From assembly GCA_037043015.1 (NCBI GenBank), contig CM073322.1:18549601-18613600 (forward strand): 64,000 nt of DNA, given 5' to 3'. The position numbers and the translations under genes are program-made. Shown here piece by piece: positions 12,716 to 24,349 of this stretch (its first letter is position 1; each line of letters begins with the position of its first letter). Source of the stretch: Bryum argenteum. Lineage: Eukaryota > Streptophyta > Bryopsida > Bryales > Bryaceae. Under the pieces are notes generated by a model. It did no database searches. It was given only the letters and a program-made list of their open reading frames with translations, and had not been told where the DNA came from.

Positions 12716-13096
12716 CTAATCGGTAGGTGGTGGCGGATTCTTGATGCCGGGTTTCATGGTAGAGAACCCGGTCTGCAGACTAACCACTTGGGCTGCAATG
12801 CTCTGAGGATCAGAAGCGTTACGATACAGCAGCACCAGATCGCCGTCCTTCACATTGAGTGAGATCGTCTGCCCCTCCGCAGTCTGGATCTCAATGTCCT
12901 GGTTCGCCTCCGTCAGGTTCACTGTCATCACGTCCGTTGTCATTTGGAAGTTGTCGTCACCAACCAGCACATCCACCACCATGCTCGCTGGGTTCGCGAT
13001 CGTCACTGTGGCCGCTGCGGTGAGGCTTGCAGTAATCGCCAGTAGCGCGGCCACCATGAGTGCCAGCAGCAGGACCTTCTTCCCCTCCATCGCCAT
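12716..13096 (-). CDS. Small predicted secreted protein, paralog 3
   Basis: This single-exon frame of 126 residues begins MAMEGKKVLLLALMVAALLA and has the same signal peptide and core as the two neighbours. It ends LQTGFSTMKPGIKNPPPPTD, so its length and tail agree with paralog 2, which supports the approximately 126-residue form as ancestral. Two sequons (NLT, NAS) lie in the predicted mature part. The Pro-rich C-terminus differs most among the three copies. The family is not recognised. Confidence 0.7.
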   Translation of the reverse strand: MAMEGKKVLLLALMVAALLAITASLTAAATVTIANPASMVVDVLVGDDNFQMTTDVMTVNLTEANQDIEIQTAEGQTISLNVKDGDLVLLYRNASDPQSIAAQVVSLQTGFSTMKPGIKNPPPPTD

Positions 13097-14834
13097 GGTC
13101 GCTAATCGATCAGCTCAATACCACGCCCTAAGATCAATCAAATTGAGATGTTCTCTCGAGGGAATCAAGCCTTTTTTATGAGAATTTAATGAACCACAAT
13201 GCTTAAACTGTGATGAAGATCACCGCAAACATGCAATTCGTGCTAGCTACACATGGAGTGTACTTGTACTCATAAATTAGCTGTGGGACTCGATTGCGTG
13301 CGAGTCCATTTTTTTCTAACGCTGGTTCATTGTGCCTATCAAAGTCCCAATTGGCTAAATTTTGCAAGTCGTAGATGAGAGGTTCAGACATGCACCCGGC
13401 ATGTGAGAGGGAAAATTGTTACGCCGAACATGTCAAATCGCAATGCCGTGTAGTTTGGTTCAGCTGCCAATCTCCTCCTGCATGAGTAGACCTCAATTCT
13501 GATAAAACGGAAGTAAGAAAAATGCATCATGAACGATTCAAAAAGAATCAATATATTCAACAAAAATACATATACGATTGGATAATTTGGAACCTACACG
13601 AGGCATGCAAGCTTCACGACGAAGGTCGTGGGGAGCTTCTAGGCACGAGAAGACTTCTGAACACGTCAAGAGTTCGAATTCCTTCCGCTGGGAACCGGGA
13701 AGAGAACGATCAGAGATATGTCGATGCCGAACGTTTCACCGAGTCACAACGACATTGCAGAGTTCATGGTAGATCCACTGATATTATAACGTGAAAGGGC
13801 AGGCTGTAAATGCCACTAAAGAATTAGCATTTACACGAACGTGTGGTTGCATGATGTTTCGCATCGATCAGACGGTGCATACTCACGGTTCGACATTCAC
13901 TACCCCGGCTGAACCGGCCGGCGTCATGCTTACTAACTTACTAACGCTTGGCTGCTGCGATGCAATGCAGCGCTTGCTATCTGCAATGTCACTGTGCGGC
14001 GCTCAAGCCCCTCATTTCATTCTTGCTTCCGCTGCGCAATTGGTAAAGATCCGACTACATCAAGGATTCTAATTCTCAATCCAAACTTGATTGCGCTTTC
14101 TTTTGAATCAAAGAAATATGAAATTGATCGAGATCCACTCTGTAATTCATTTCAAGGTGGGAGCTAGGCATGGAGCTGGCTTGTGAATGTCGTTGCAATC
14201 AATGATCTGCCTCGGAACTTCGACAGTGATCAATTCATGATTTCTTTCAATTCATCGCTTTGTGTGCGTCTTCGATGGGTCGCGGCTTAACGTATGGTAT
14301 GACGAGTTTATTATGCCCTAACCGGAAGTGAGAATGACTATTGCTTCAGAATTCTTACCCTGTTCGATGAAGTTCCATCCTCAGTGCCAGTAATGACAAA
14401 GGGAGCAGGCGATTTGCAACCTGCGCATATGATCATGCAGCGCGCATACTCGTCGTAAGTGGAGATGCGCAGCGGCTCTCCTCAGGTTCTTCACCACCGA
14501 CTCTTTCACCATCACTACCTCCTAACAGGACATTCCTGATCCACTCTGTATTAATGTAGTGGAATTGACGAAGTGGAAAGTTGATACTTGTAACCTGTAG
14601 TTTGTATGAGATTGTGTTGAGCTATGGGACTGAGCTGAGTGGAAAACATAGCTAAAGAGAATATGCTGACTAATTTTTCATTACTAAGCAGGCACCTCAT
14701 CAAGTACGTATGTGGTGAGGAATACTTTTTCTGTAGATTTTGATGAATTTTATGGTAAGATTGTCCAAGAAAGAAGCAGGAGTGCTTGAAACATGAAAAA
14801 CTGAAATGCGTGGGTTGGGATGCTGTGATTCCAG
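13097..14834. repeat. Duplicated 5' flank of paralog 3
   Basis: Flanking DNA shared with paralogs 1 and 2: 13230-13420 matches the 8390-8520 block, 13850-14170 matches 9050-9370, and 14390-14770 matches 9540-9930 and 11930-12235. Short open frames here are by-products of the repeated DNA. The end of this segment leads directly into the exon candidate at 14835. Confidence 0.6.
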
Positions 14835-15694
14835 GGCTACAGCGGGCGCAGAGCACCATACAGTTGTAATGGAGGGCAGGGAGGAGTGGGGGCGAAGCCG
14901 GGCGAGATATGGGAGGTGGTGTCGGCGCTGGCGAATGCGCTGCAGGATGCGCGGAACCAGCTGGTGAATTTGATGACCACTTCCCAGCGAGGTGGTCCGA
15001 GTCCGGGGCGATTGTACGGGGGGCGGGGGACCAGCAACTCATACGCTGAGACAGGTGAAGCATATCAGCAGAGTTCCGGTGTGCGGGGCATGCCGCGTAA
15101 CGTGCATCGCAACCATGCGCACGGCCACGTCGCATTCGGATTGAACTCTGAGTTTCCTGTGCACCCAGGCTCGGGAGCCACCCCTCGTCGTCAACGCGCC
15201 CAGTCGGTCACAAGCGGTGCGCAGCGAGTCAGTCGAGCGCCTCTCGAACCCGTTGCTTCTCCGCGCAGGTGCAATCACCCCCTGCACCAAATGGGCGCAG
15301 CTGCCCGGAGCCTCACCCCGAGACGAGCCCAGGCAAGCCCCCTAGCTCTCAAACAAACTCCCTTTCCAAGCTATAATCCGAGTCCTACTTTCTAAACCGC
15401 ACGGTCCATGATTGCAATTGTGAGCAGGCGTGGCCATCGTCGCGAGTTGCCGATTGCAGAAAGTCGCATGTTGACGATATGAGTCGAAGAGGCAGGGCAT
15501 GTGTGAACATCAGCTCGACGAACAAAAGTCAGCTGGGTGGGGATCCGAAGAATAGCGGAGGTACACGGCGGCATGGGAACTGTCTGGGCTCGCAATTCAT
15601 CTCGCTTCTGAAACAGGAGGCGCACCAGATTCGAGAGCGGCGCCTGGCGGAGGAGTCGTACCGGGATCGACGGCCAAACTGGAGCCGTTGCTAG
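14835..15694 (+). CDS. Unidentified GC-rich gene candidate, two exons, 5' end missing
   Basis: An open GC-rich exon at 14835-15268 (acceptor TTCCAG) can be joined in phase to 15460-15694 (donor CAG/GTGCAA, acceptor GATTGCAG, 191-nt intron), ending at TAG 15692-15694. The product has a short helical segment, IWEVVSALANALQDARNQLV. A Gly/Ser/Arg-rich, probably disordered middle follows, then a basic amphipathic C-terminus (ISLLKQEAHQIRERRLAEES, then DRRPNWSRC). No in-frame ATG lies near the exon start, so an upstream exon is needed; a donor-like ATG/GTAAGA at about 14754 is one option. The base composition differs sharply from the AT-rich surroundings. The partial copy at 12364-12440 shares its acceptor and first codons. 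Function is unknown, and it may be a pseudogene. Confidence 0.35.
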
Positions 15695-16291
15695 ACACGC
15701 ATTGTGTTTACATTCCTTTCAGACACTGACGCCCATGAGCGTGAGATGATCGGCGAATCGCCAAAGATGATCGTGTCCACTGTTCCAGGTAATTTCAGCC
15801 CTGCCGCAATCCAGACTCGAAAAAAAGGATGAAAGCGAGAGGACAAAACCAGTGTTGTTCTTGTACACTATATGAACCATGTTCTTCGTGAGTGGCAACT
15901 GCAAGAGAGCCAATGCATGTGGTCTTCTTGTTTCAACAAGAATGTGAAGATTTTCCCAGAAATTTTTTCGTAGCGTCCATGTATCCAATCTAGTGGTGTT
16001 CATGGGCTTTGGATGCAACATCATCTGAATAAGGACATCTAAATAAATTCTTGATGATCCATGATTTCATAAACCTCACCTTCAACCTACCAAAATTTTG
16101 CTTCTAATTTTCATTGTTGACACTCGAGCGAATTGCTCAGGGTGGCAAGTTTAGGGTGTTCAGCCAGTCACTTCAAGGTGAAATTTGCATATTCAATTTT
16201 TCATTGATTTGCAATTTAAATGCCAGATCGTTACAATATGTGCACAGATGAGTGCTCCTGCAGAATATTGCCGGTCGATTTGGGCATCAGC

Positions 16292-16294
<3 letters not shown>

Positions 16295-16375
<81 letters not shown>
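16295..16375. repeat. (AT)n microsatellite
   Basis: About 81 bases of uninterrupted AT dinucleotide repeat. Frames coding Ile-Tyr runs across it are artefacts of the repeat. Confidence 0.95.
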
Positions 16376-16376
<1 letters not shown>

Positions 16377-16730
16377 CTGGAGTACCAGTTTCTTTTAGGA
16401 AAACTGTTACTTGGATATGCTAATGTTGTAGATATGTTCATTTCATTCTGTAGCAGGTGTTGCTTACTGTTGGTCTATGTTCTATTCCAGACAATGAGCC
16501 TCTCAAAGACTAAAATTCATACTGCTTCGAGTCTAATTGTGAGATTGATGAGGCTCATAAACAAGTGATCAGACTTGTAAGAATATGACAAATGTGTTTT
16601 TTTTTTTAAACTAAAAGATAAGATATGGTTTGGAAAGCTGTGAAAATCAATATTTAAAATGGCTAAAACTTTAACAAAGTGATTCACACAGAAAATCATA
16701 TCAATGATCACATCTCTATCAAACCATCAA

Positions 16731-16989
16731 ATCGGAAAGATCCTTACAAACCCAAATGGGTTTCTAGGGTTTCGCATGGGAAAAAACCGGCCAACATTGA
16801 TTGTTATAGTCTCCCAAATGAAGAAGAATATATTGTTTGAAATAAACATGCATGGGATATGTGAAGTTAATTTTGAGATCTTACGGTTGGATTTTTTAAA
16901 TGATGCGTGGAGTGAACCTTTTTGGTCTTGAAGTAAAACAAGGTTTCTTTTGGTAATTTAGGCAATTCAGCATCAAAGATCTTTTGGTG
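16731..16989. mobile_element. TTAA MITE, family A, degraded copy
   Basis: This 259-bp copy matches the family-A element at 29804-30064 over its length (shared AGATCC near the left end, an internal TACGGTTGGATTTT segment, and AAAGATC near the right end). The right end is followed by TTAA (16990-16993) and the left by TCAA (16727-16730), a one-base change from TTAA. The terminal bases have decayed (GGTG instead of GGGG). Confidence 0.65.
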
Positions 16990-19216
16990 TTAAATGAAAC
17001 GAGCAAGTTTTGTATTGTTGTGTTGCAACCATTTCATCTCTACATAGACTCTCATAGTGTCTGTCTTACTTCCAATTGGTTTCAAAATACTAATTTACCA
17101 ATGACCACATATTTGTCTCTGCTCAAATGTAGGTATCACATCTAAAAATCTAGTGTACAATGTTTTGGTACTCAAGCACAATACTATGGGGTTATGATAT
17201 GTCATCTTCATAACAAAAGCAGAGTATCGTCTACCATATTCAATAGAAGAACCTCAAACCTATTTCGAGGGCAGCGTCAAACCTATTCTTAGATATATGC
17301 CCGGAAGCCATGACACCAATGGTAAGACTACTAACTCCTCTCGAGGTGGACAACTACGCTAGTTCCTACTTACCAACATATTATCCTCCCAAGGGCTTCA
17401 AGCTACCATGCCCACATGATATGCGACATTTATGTGAAGTACATCCATTGCATGTATTTTACGCATCACGAAAAGTTTCATCGAGAGCACCTCCACATTA
17501 TTCATCCGAGTAAATGTTTGCGGTCCGGTCAACACCAGCTGGCACAAGGCATGTGCAACATGCCCCAATACCCACCGTCCGTGCTGGACTCGAGCCGGCC
17601 GGACCATTTCTCCGTAAATAAATGAATATATACAGCGACAAATGGCTCGGTGCGCCTAATCAGTTCAACCGACCAATGTACATGAGCCTACGTCCCGGTT
17701 TCAAACACATCCAATTCTTCCAAATTGTTAATATCGTACTATTGAAAAGGTTTCATATTCATCCATCACATGGGATGAAACCTAAAACATCAATTGAGTA
17801 AATTTCCTCGAAAGATATCTAAAACTAACGCTATCTTACTTCGATCCACATGTTTTATGGGTACTTTTTGGACACAAAGTTCCAACTTTGAATTGCTAAA
17901 GTACCCCCAAAAAAAATTGTCCACTTCTTCAATGTACTCTGCGAGTACATTGAATAATCCAAAACTACATTGAAGAAGGTGGGCATTAGGACGCCCTATT
18001 TTAGAGCAAGTAGTAAAGTCTAGCAAGCTCACTCTTTGGGGAAAATTTTCATTGTTACATAACACTGAGGTTGCATTTAGCAACCACTCAAATATCATTG
18101 TATTTCACCAAATATAGAAATAATTCAAATATCACAAAATTCACCACTCACTATGCATTTGGTAACCAATATTGCAATATCAAATATCACAATATTGAAA
18201 TTTTGCGATATTTTGAAAATATAATCAATATTCACGTTCGATCAAAATGTTTCTCAATGTTCAAAACTCGCTCCAAAACATAGCTATTCTCATTGACTTT
18301 TCCATTTTCATTCTCATATATTTTAAGGGGATTGCCAAGTTGTAGGTCACTTGTTACTTTGAACTTATTGGTTACTAGTGGTTACTTGTTCTTAACCCGT
18401 AGAGGACGGTAGCCTAAAAACTCCCAAAAGACCTCAAAATTGCCCTCTTTTGATGCAAGATGCAACTTATCAATTTTTGACAATTTTTGAAGTACATAAC
18501 CGTAGGGTTTAGGAGTTAACTTGTAGATTTACATGTACACAAAATCTTACATGGAGGTATGTTGAAAATCAAATACAAAGTCCGGTCTTTGACAATAGAA
18601 AAGGCACGTGAAACATTATTAAATTGGGAATCCAAACGCTAAGATTATGCCTCAGACCTCTTCTACATGCTCAAAAAACAAAACTTGAAAAAAAGTAAAA
18701 TCTCAATTTCTTGATGGATTTTCCAAGTTTATGCGTTTATAATGATTTTGGGTCCTAAAACAGTTCCAACTCAAATAGTTCTCGAATATTTCCAACTCAA
18801 ATAGTCCTAAAATAGTTCCAAGTCCACATTGTCGGTCTCTATTTAGTAACTGCAAGGCTAGGTTGACCAAAGTCCAAACGTCCCGTTTTGGGCTTCACTC
18901 TCCTTCACGGGTTAATGAGTCAGTCTCCACAAGTAGCAGAATGCTTCCTTGTCCAGGAGAATGTGATACATACATACCACCAGCCAAGCAGTTATCTAAT
19001 TGCCTTTGTTCTTGATGTATTTCTCAAACGTTTGATACACTGTTCAATTCAAATAAAATAAAATAAAATAATGTCTACAACTCCTTTCGAGATGCAGTGG
19101 CCAATAAATGATGCGTCTCCTGCGAATGTGCGATGATATCAGCTTGTGGTGCGGGCGATGATGAAATGTAATGGCTGCCGTCGTGGTCCTTAGTTTCATG
19201 GTGTGTGTGTGTGCAG

Positions 19217-19343
19217 CACCTGCAGTACTTGCTCGGGTTGACTCCAACATTGACTGACATGGAAACCCCCAAAGGCACCTCGCTACTTATTGCGCAGTCA
19301 CTTGCCACTGTCGCCATGCCGCTCATTTATGAGGAGCATCCTC
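19217..19343 (+). pseudogene. Possible orphan exon or gene fragment
   Basis: A GC-richer block follows a GTGTGTGTGTGCAG acceptor-like sequence and reads HLQYLLGLTPTLTDMETPKG, then TSLLIAQSLATVAMPLIYEE. It has codon-like composition in an otherwise AT-rich spacer. I cannot name the family and no partner exon was found, so a gene fragment captured by a transposon is as likely as a real exon. Confidence 0.2.
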
Positions 19344-21798
19344 TTGTAACAGTGTATATCATACTGAATCTGCATTTTCCAAAACAGAATGTATGTATCT
19401 TGACTTTGCCCGTAATAACCAGTATTTGCGTAAGAATTACAATAAACGGTACTCAATTTCTACATGTTTTATCTGGAACAGTCTGATCCATGACTCATTG
19501 AGGCATCCCTTACACGCACGGCAACGGCACCATGTGGGAAGGCATGGTGGCAAGGGCCACAATGGTTCCCGTTTGTCTCTCTTCGTAGCATGAACTCTCC
19601 CTACTCCATCCCCCGTCTCGGCAAAGAGGCTTCCTTTGAGGGGAGAAATTCTTCTCGCGTTAGCAGAGCGTGACGCCAAGTTCCACGGAGATTCATGGGT
19701 TCTTTTGAGATAGAAAAAGCGAGGAAGGCAAATCACACAATGCCACACCACGGTGGAGGCTCACTACAAACACGCTTGCCATGGGCACATGAGACAAAAA
19801 AAACAACACTCTTTGGCAAGGAGGGCAGTTGTCCAAAGCTCCATGTGCTTCCAATTTACAGGGTGTGAGAATTGTTTACAATAAGGCATGCCCTTAGTAA
19901 AGTTAGAGTTATAACTAACAAATTAGTGACTTCAGAAATATAGGATACACATCACAAAGGAAGAGTTGTTCCTTTAGTTTTACCTTCGTTTGGGTTGCAT
20001 CTGCAACAATTGCCAACTATAGAAGAGAGGGTGGAAATGTTAGGAACGTAACATAAATTGAAGTCACTGTAGTTTGGTTATCTTGTAGGAGAATTTGGTC
20101 TTCGTATACACGACAAGCATAGACCATAGTGGCAATTTACACTCAGACTTGTAACACAATACTTGCACCGTTGGGAGAGGTAATAGTGTGTTCCATCTTC
20201 CATTTCAAGCATATTGATTTGGTTACGCTTTGGTACCTTGGGTTAGCTTACGCCCTCGAGCCTTCAATGGTATCAACACGGTATGCTTTCAAGTGAGGGC
20301 GGAACACTACACTTAGTTAAGCATTTTTGGTAACAATGTTCACCTTGAAATATGGAATAAATGTATTTCTCAAATGATTAGTCCCTATAGATCCTTGTGT
20401 GTTTTTAGAAGCTTGAAACCTCAAAATTGCGATTTTCTACCTCTATACACTTCTGGGGTAAGAACCAATCCGTATCCTTTCTTTTTAACTTCAAAACGTA
20501 AGATCTTGTACTAAGACTATGTTTAATTATTGTTTCAAAAATTGACCCTTGGATATTTACAAATTGGGAGATTATAACATCCAAAAATTTTCCCCTAAGT
20601 TTCTTTGAGATATTGTGAAGATATTTTTTGAGATTTATGGAGGCTATTCTTGTCAAATTTATAAAAATTGTGACTTAGATCACTCTAAAATCTTGCACTA
20701 CAGGGAGCACCTTCTAGAAATATTAGGCAAACATATTACTTTAAACCCCTTCATCTAGGCTACCCAAAATAAATAAATAAACAGATTTTGCATCAAAAGT
20801 GCTTTAAGGGTGAAAGTAACCTAGTCATAACTATCAAAATTCAAGATTCGAAAAAAACTCATTGCAATGATGGCCCAAAGTGAATACTAATCTCAAAAAA
20901 TTCAAAAAAATAGTGTAATGAGTAACGGTTGGTAACTAAAACTAATGTTTGTACAACACAAATCAACAACTTGTGCTAGTTTTTAATTCATGTGTTGATG
21001 CTAGGGGTCAATGAGAAGTGATTTTTTGAAGTGGTAAATATAGAAGTACTTGTGTGAAGAGGCATAGTAATGAGTGAGGAGTGTGATGATTATGAGCATA
21101 CACAGAAGGGGGTACAAGGGCAATACATGAGGATCAAGTATGTGAGATTTGCAAGGACTTCTTTACATGGCATGAATCAATTTCTAAATTACTTTAGCAG
21201 GCATGTGCAATTGTTTAAGCTTTCTCTATCACAGCCATGGATAGACTCCAAAGACATGCCAATAGGCCTTGCATAACTGAATTTGGATTATTTTTTTATT
21301 TTTTTAATTTATTTTTATCTTTTTTAAACAATCAAAGTATTGATCAATTGAGAGAAATGCAAACATGAACTAAAGTAGCAAAGTATTTGGCGAAGTTTTT
21401 TATTTTGTTTTATTATTATTATTATATGAGTAAAAAATGCTTGAAGATTAAAGGTAGAAAGGTCTACTATTTGGCAAGTACATCTACCTTTAATCTACCA
21501 TTCGTCTAGCTAGCAACAATGTGATTATTTAGTAAAATCCTAAAAAGCAAAGATATTCTTTTCACTACACAAGAAACATAGATTAGTGTTAGATTTTTAT
21601 AAGATTTATGATTGTTGTGTAAGGATCCTCATCTTGGCGGATGTAGAGGCTAAAAATATTGACCAAGAGTAAAAACTTACAACATGTGTATATAAAATAG
21701 TGTATCTAACACTAATCTACCTATTTAGTGTAGCAAACTATTTGGCAAGTATATCTCTTGGTTATACTCAAATCCTCAAACTGCAAGCTAGTCCCTTA

Positions 21799-23341
21799 GA
21801 GCATCTCCTAAGGCCACACCACCACGCTAATAAGTGGTGGCATGGTTGTCAAGAAAAACGAGCTCCGACCGACGCTCCCTGTCAACCTCCTTGTGAAGCT
21901 CTCTCGGTCTCGCTAAAGAAGGGCCTTCTGCAGAGAGCACTTCTCCTTCTTATAACAACAAGTGACATAGCGCCTGCCACTTGTAGTGCAGAACTTTCCG
22001 CGATCACTTGAGTCCCCTTGGGATCCAAAAACTTGGCTATAACATCGGTTCGAGTAACTAGTACAACGACGATCGATCATGTTGCCGCACCATGCCTCCT
22101 TCGGAAATTGTAGCCTTTCGGTAAGTTCTGTGAAGTCCAAGAGTGGAGCAGTACGCGCAATTACGCGCAAGAGTGGACTCCTACTTGCCAATGGGGATCG
22201 CTTTCTAATGGTCTCGCCTCGGTCGCTCTCGCTGTCCAATCAGTGTCGCGGCCAATATTGAGAGGATTCATCCGTTTCCAGACCCTACACCCTCCGCGAC
22301 TATGGAAGAGCCACGCAATCCACATTCGATGTGCACAGTTGCCCAATAGCGGAGGAGATGTTCTCATCGCCAAAGTAGCAGTACCCACTTCAATATTACC
22401 CATGACCCAACATGAGTCCCAAGTGATGTTACCGTCTATCCGAGCTATGCTGAGGGTGTAGTAGAATTGGACAATTTGAGGTCATTATTGGCACACCAAT
22501 GCCAAAAACATTAAGTTGCATTAAGTGCCAAAATATTGAAAGAAACACTTGTATTTTGAAAAAAATTTCTCTCAAGAAATGATTCAAACTAGTTTTCTTT
22601 TTCCAAAAAAATCTTACAGTAAAGAGAAATCTAAGGGGCGCTTCACACTATGGCCGTCCAAGTCGAGAGGCCGTGGGATTGAGAGTCCAAACTTTGTTGA
22701 GAGTCGAAAGAAATTTACTGAAAATAGCCAATAAAATATTGTAATTGGAGTCTTTGGCCGAGCATAGTGTGAAGCCTCCAAAGGCCAAGCCCAAAGTCTA
22801 AAGCTTTGGCCATGAACTTCCATGGCCTCTCAACTTGGATGGCCGTAGTGTGAAGCCTCCAAAGGCCAAGCCCAAAGTCCAAACCCATACCACTTTATTC
22901 CTTGTCCAAGGCATCCTTTTGATCTAACGGCCAAGATCTTGTAAGTTTTTGAATTTTTTTATGAATAAAAATGTGACGGCCTCTCGACCATAGTTTGGGT
23001 CTTGCAAACTATGGCCGCGCCACCCCTCCCTCCACCTTTCCGCGGCACTCTATTGCAGCCCCGCTCACGCCAAGTTTTCTATGGTTGCAGGGAGACATTT
23101 TCCACACTCTATTGTATAGTCAACGCCAAATCCGATCACAAATGCAAGGCCCCACCCTCCCCAGCCACGAGGCCATGTTGATTGGCCCGGCCCCGCCACG
23201 TCACCACATCAAGGCTGTTTGGGGGGCTGTGTAGCGAGCTTCCATTGGGGCCAAAACCCTCCATTTCGTCGCACGCTCAGGTATGTCCCTCGCCATTATC
23301 CGTTAGCGCGTCCCAATGGCACGGAACTATTGGGGATGCTC
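21799..23341. mobile_element. PIF/Harbinger-like non-autonomous element (composite)
   Basis: The left end begins GAGCATCTCCTAAGG after TTA (21796-21798). The right end finishes TTGGGGATGCTC before TGA (23342-23344). GAGCATCTCC-type termini with a 3-bp T-A target duplication are common in plant Harbinger-like elements. The inside shows no transposase frame and includes a separate long-TIR MITE at 22635-22860. The two ends match for only about 10 bases, so pairing them is an inference. Confidence 0.35.
22635..22860. mobile_element. MITE with long TIRs (about 40 bp)
   Basis: The left arm starts GGGGCGCTTCACACTATGGC and continues into CGTCCAAGTCGAGAGGCC. The right arm is its imperfect reverse complement, ending TGGCCGTAGTGTGAAGCCTC. 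The arms extend about 40 bases each around a roughly 145-bp AT-rich centre. Further copies of the same terminus occur near 22975-22997 and 23750-23785, so this family is nested or clustered here. No coding capacity. Confidence 0.65.
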
Positions 23342-23383
23342 TGAAGGCTGGAGAGGCCGAAACTATGGTTTCCTGCAATTTAA

Positions 23384-23744
23384 CCCTTAAACGCCCTTGG
23401 GGTCTAAAACGGGCAGCCCAAAATTGGATCACAGCATCTTTTGGACTTGGGCATCATGAATAGTGCACTTTTTGAACTTGGGCATCATGAATGGACCAAT
23501 CAATGATGAGCTTGCAACCTCCTACAAGGTTATGTACCACCCCAACCTACCTACCACAATCCTCTCAAAGCACAAAATCCTTCATAGAAATTGTGATTGA
23601 ATTGTAAGAATTCACTTTTTGAATGCATCATAAGATGGTGACCAGTTTGACATCAAAATATAAGTAAAAAGTTGAGTACGATGAGAACTACGGAGGAGAT
23701 TCTGTTGGAATCAAGCCCCTCGGGCTTGCTTGGGCGTTTAAGGG
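23384..23744. mobile_element. TTAA MITE, family D copy 1 (361 bp)
   Basis: The element is bounded by TTAA at 23380-23383 and 23745-23748, with perfect 13-bp terminal inverted repeats CCCTTAAACGCCC / GGGCGTTTAAGGG. The interior carries a repeated GGGCATCATGAAT motif and a CCCCAACCTACCTACCAC stretch. A second copy of exactly the same length lies in the opposite orientation at 27379-27739. No open frame of note; it must depend on a transposase encoded elsewhere. Confidence 0.9.
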
Positions 23745-24349
23745 TTAAATCGACGGCCCCTCGACCTTCGGCCATATTGTGAAGTGGCCCTAACTATTTC
23801 ATGCGCATCCTGACCTTACAGTATGGGTAACATGAAGAAATTGATGTAACATGGCTAACTGGTAAGTTATCTACCACTAAGCAGTTCTTCATCCTGTTGG
23901 AATGAGCCAAAAACAGAAGAGAGTGGCCGTTTAAGTTATGCTGGGACCCCTTCCTTTTTGGAATACCATACCGAATTTATATGCTCTTTTATTGGCATGT
24001 CATGGAATAAAGGGGTCAGGGGCCCCCCACCATTCACGCCCTTGTACTTTAGCTTAACCTATATAAAGATAGAACCTTGGATGATTATTAATGGACACTG
24101 CGCAGACTCTATCAGAAGTTAGCCGCCATGAGCATTTAATGAGCAGTCTTTAATTTAGCTTTTACTATGCATTGCTGCCCCAGTCTGTAGAAAGGGTTCC
24201 TTTTCAGTGTGCACCAAGAGCCATGACCAAGAAAATTAAAAAATCATTTTCATGGTTGAGCCGTGATCATGATAAAATCAAAATTGGATTTTTTGAGTGG
24301 CTCGGTCACTCTTGTAGAGTAAAGTGGAATTCGACGGGGAGAAGTTTAA

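Larger units (their letters stand above)
15695..19216. other. AT-rich spacer with (AT)n and one family-A MITE
   Basis: No supported gene. It contains a perfect AT dinucleotide run at 16295-16375 and the family-A MITE at 16731-16989. The part from 17000 to 19000 is AT-rich and unassigned, with further TTAACCC-like ends (for example near 18392) that may be decayed MITEs. Confidence 0.5.

Noticed and set aside
14551-15135. 194-codon antisense frame at the unknown gene candidate
   Set aside because: Composition-driven shadow of the GC-rich + strand exon; the + strand has in-phase splice sites and the antisense does not.
16185-16441. Frames coding long Ile-Tyr repeats
   Set aside because: Produced by the (AT)n microsatellite.
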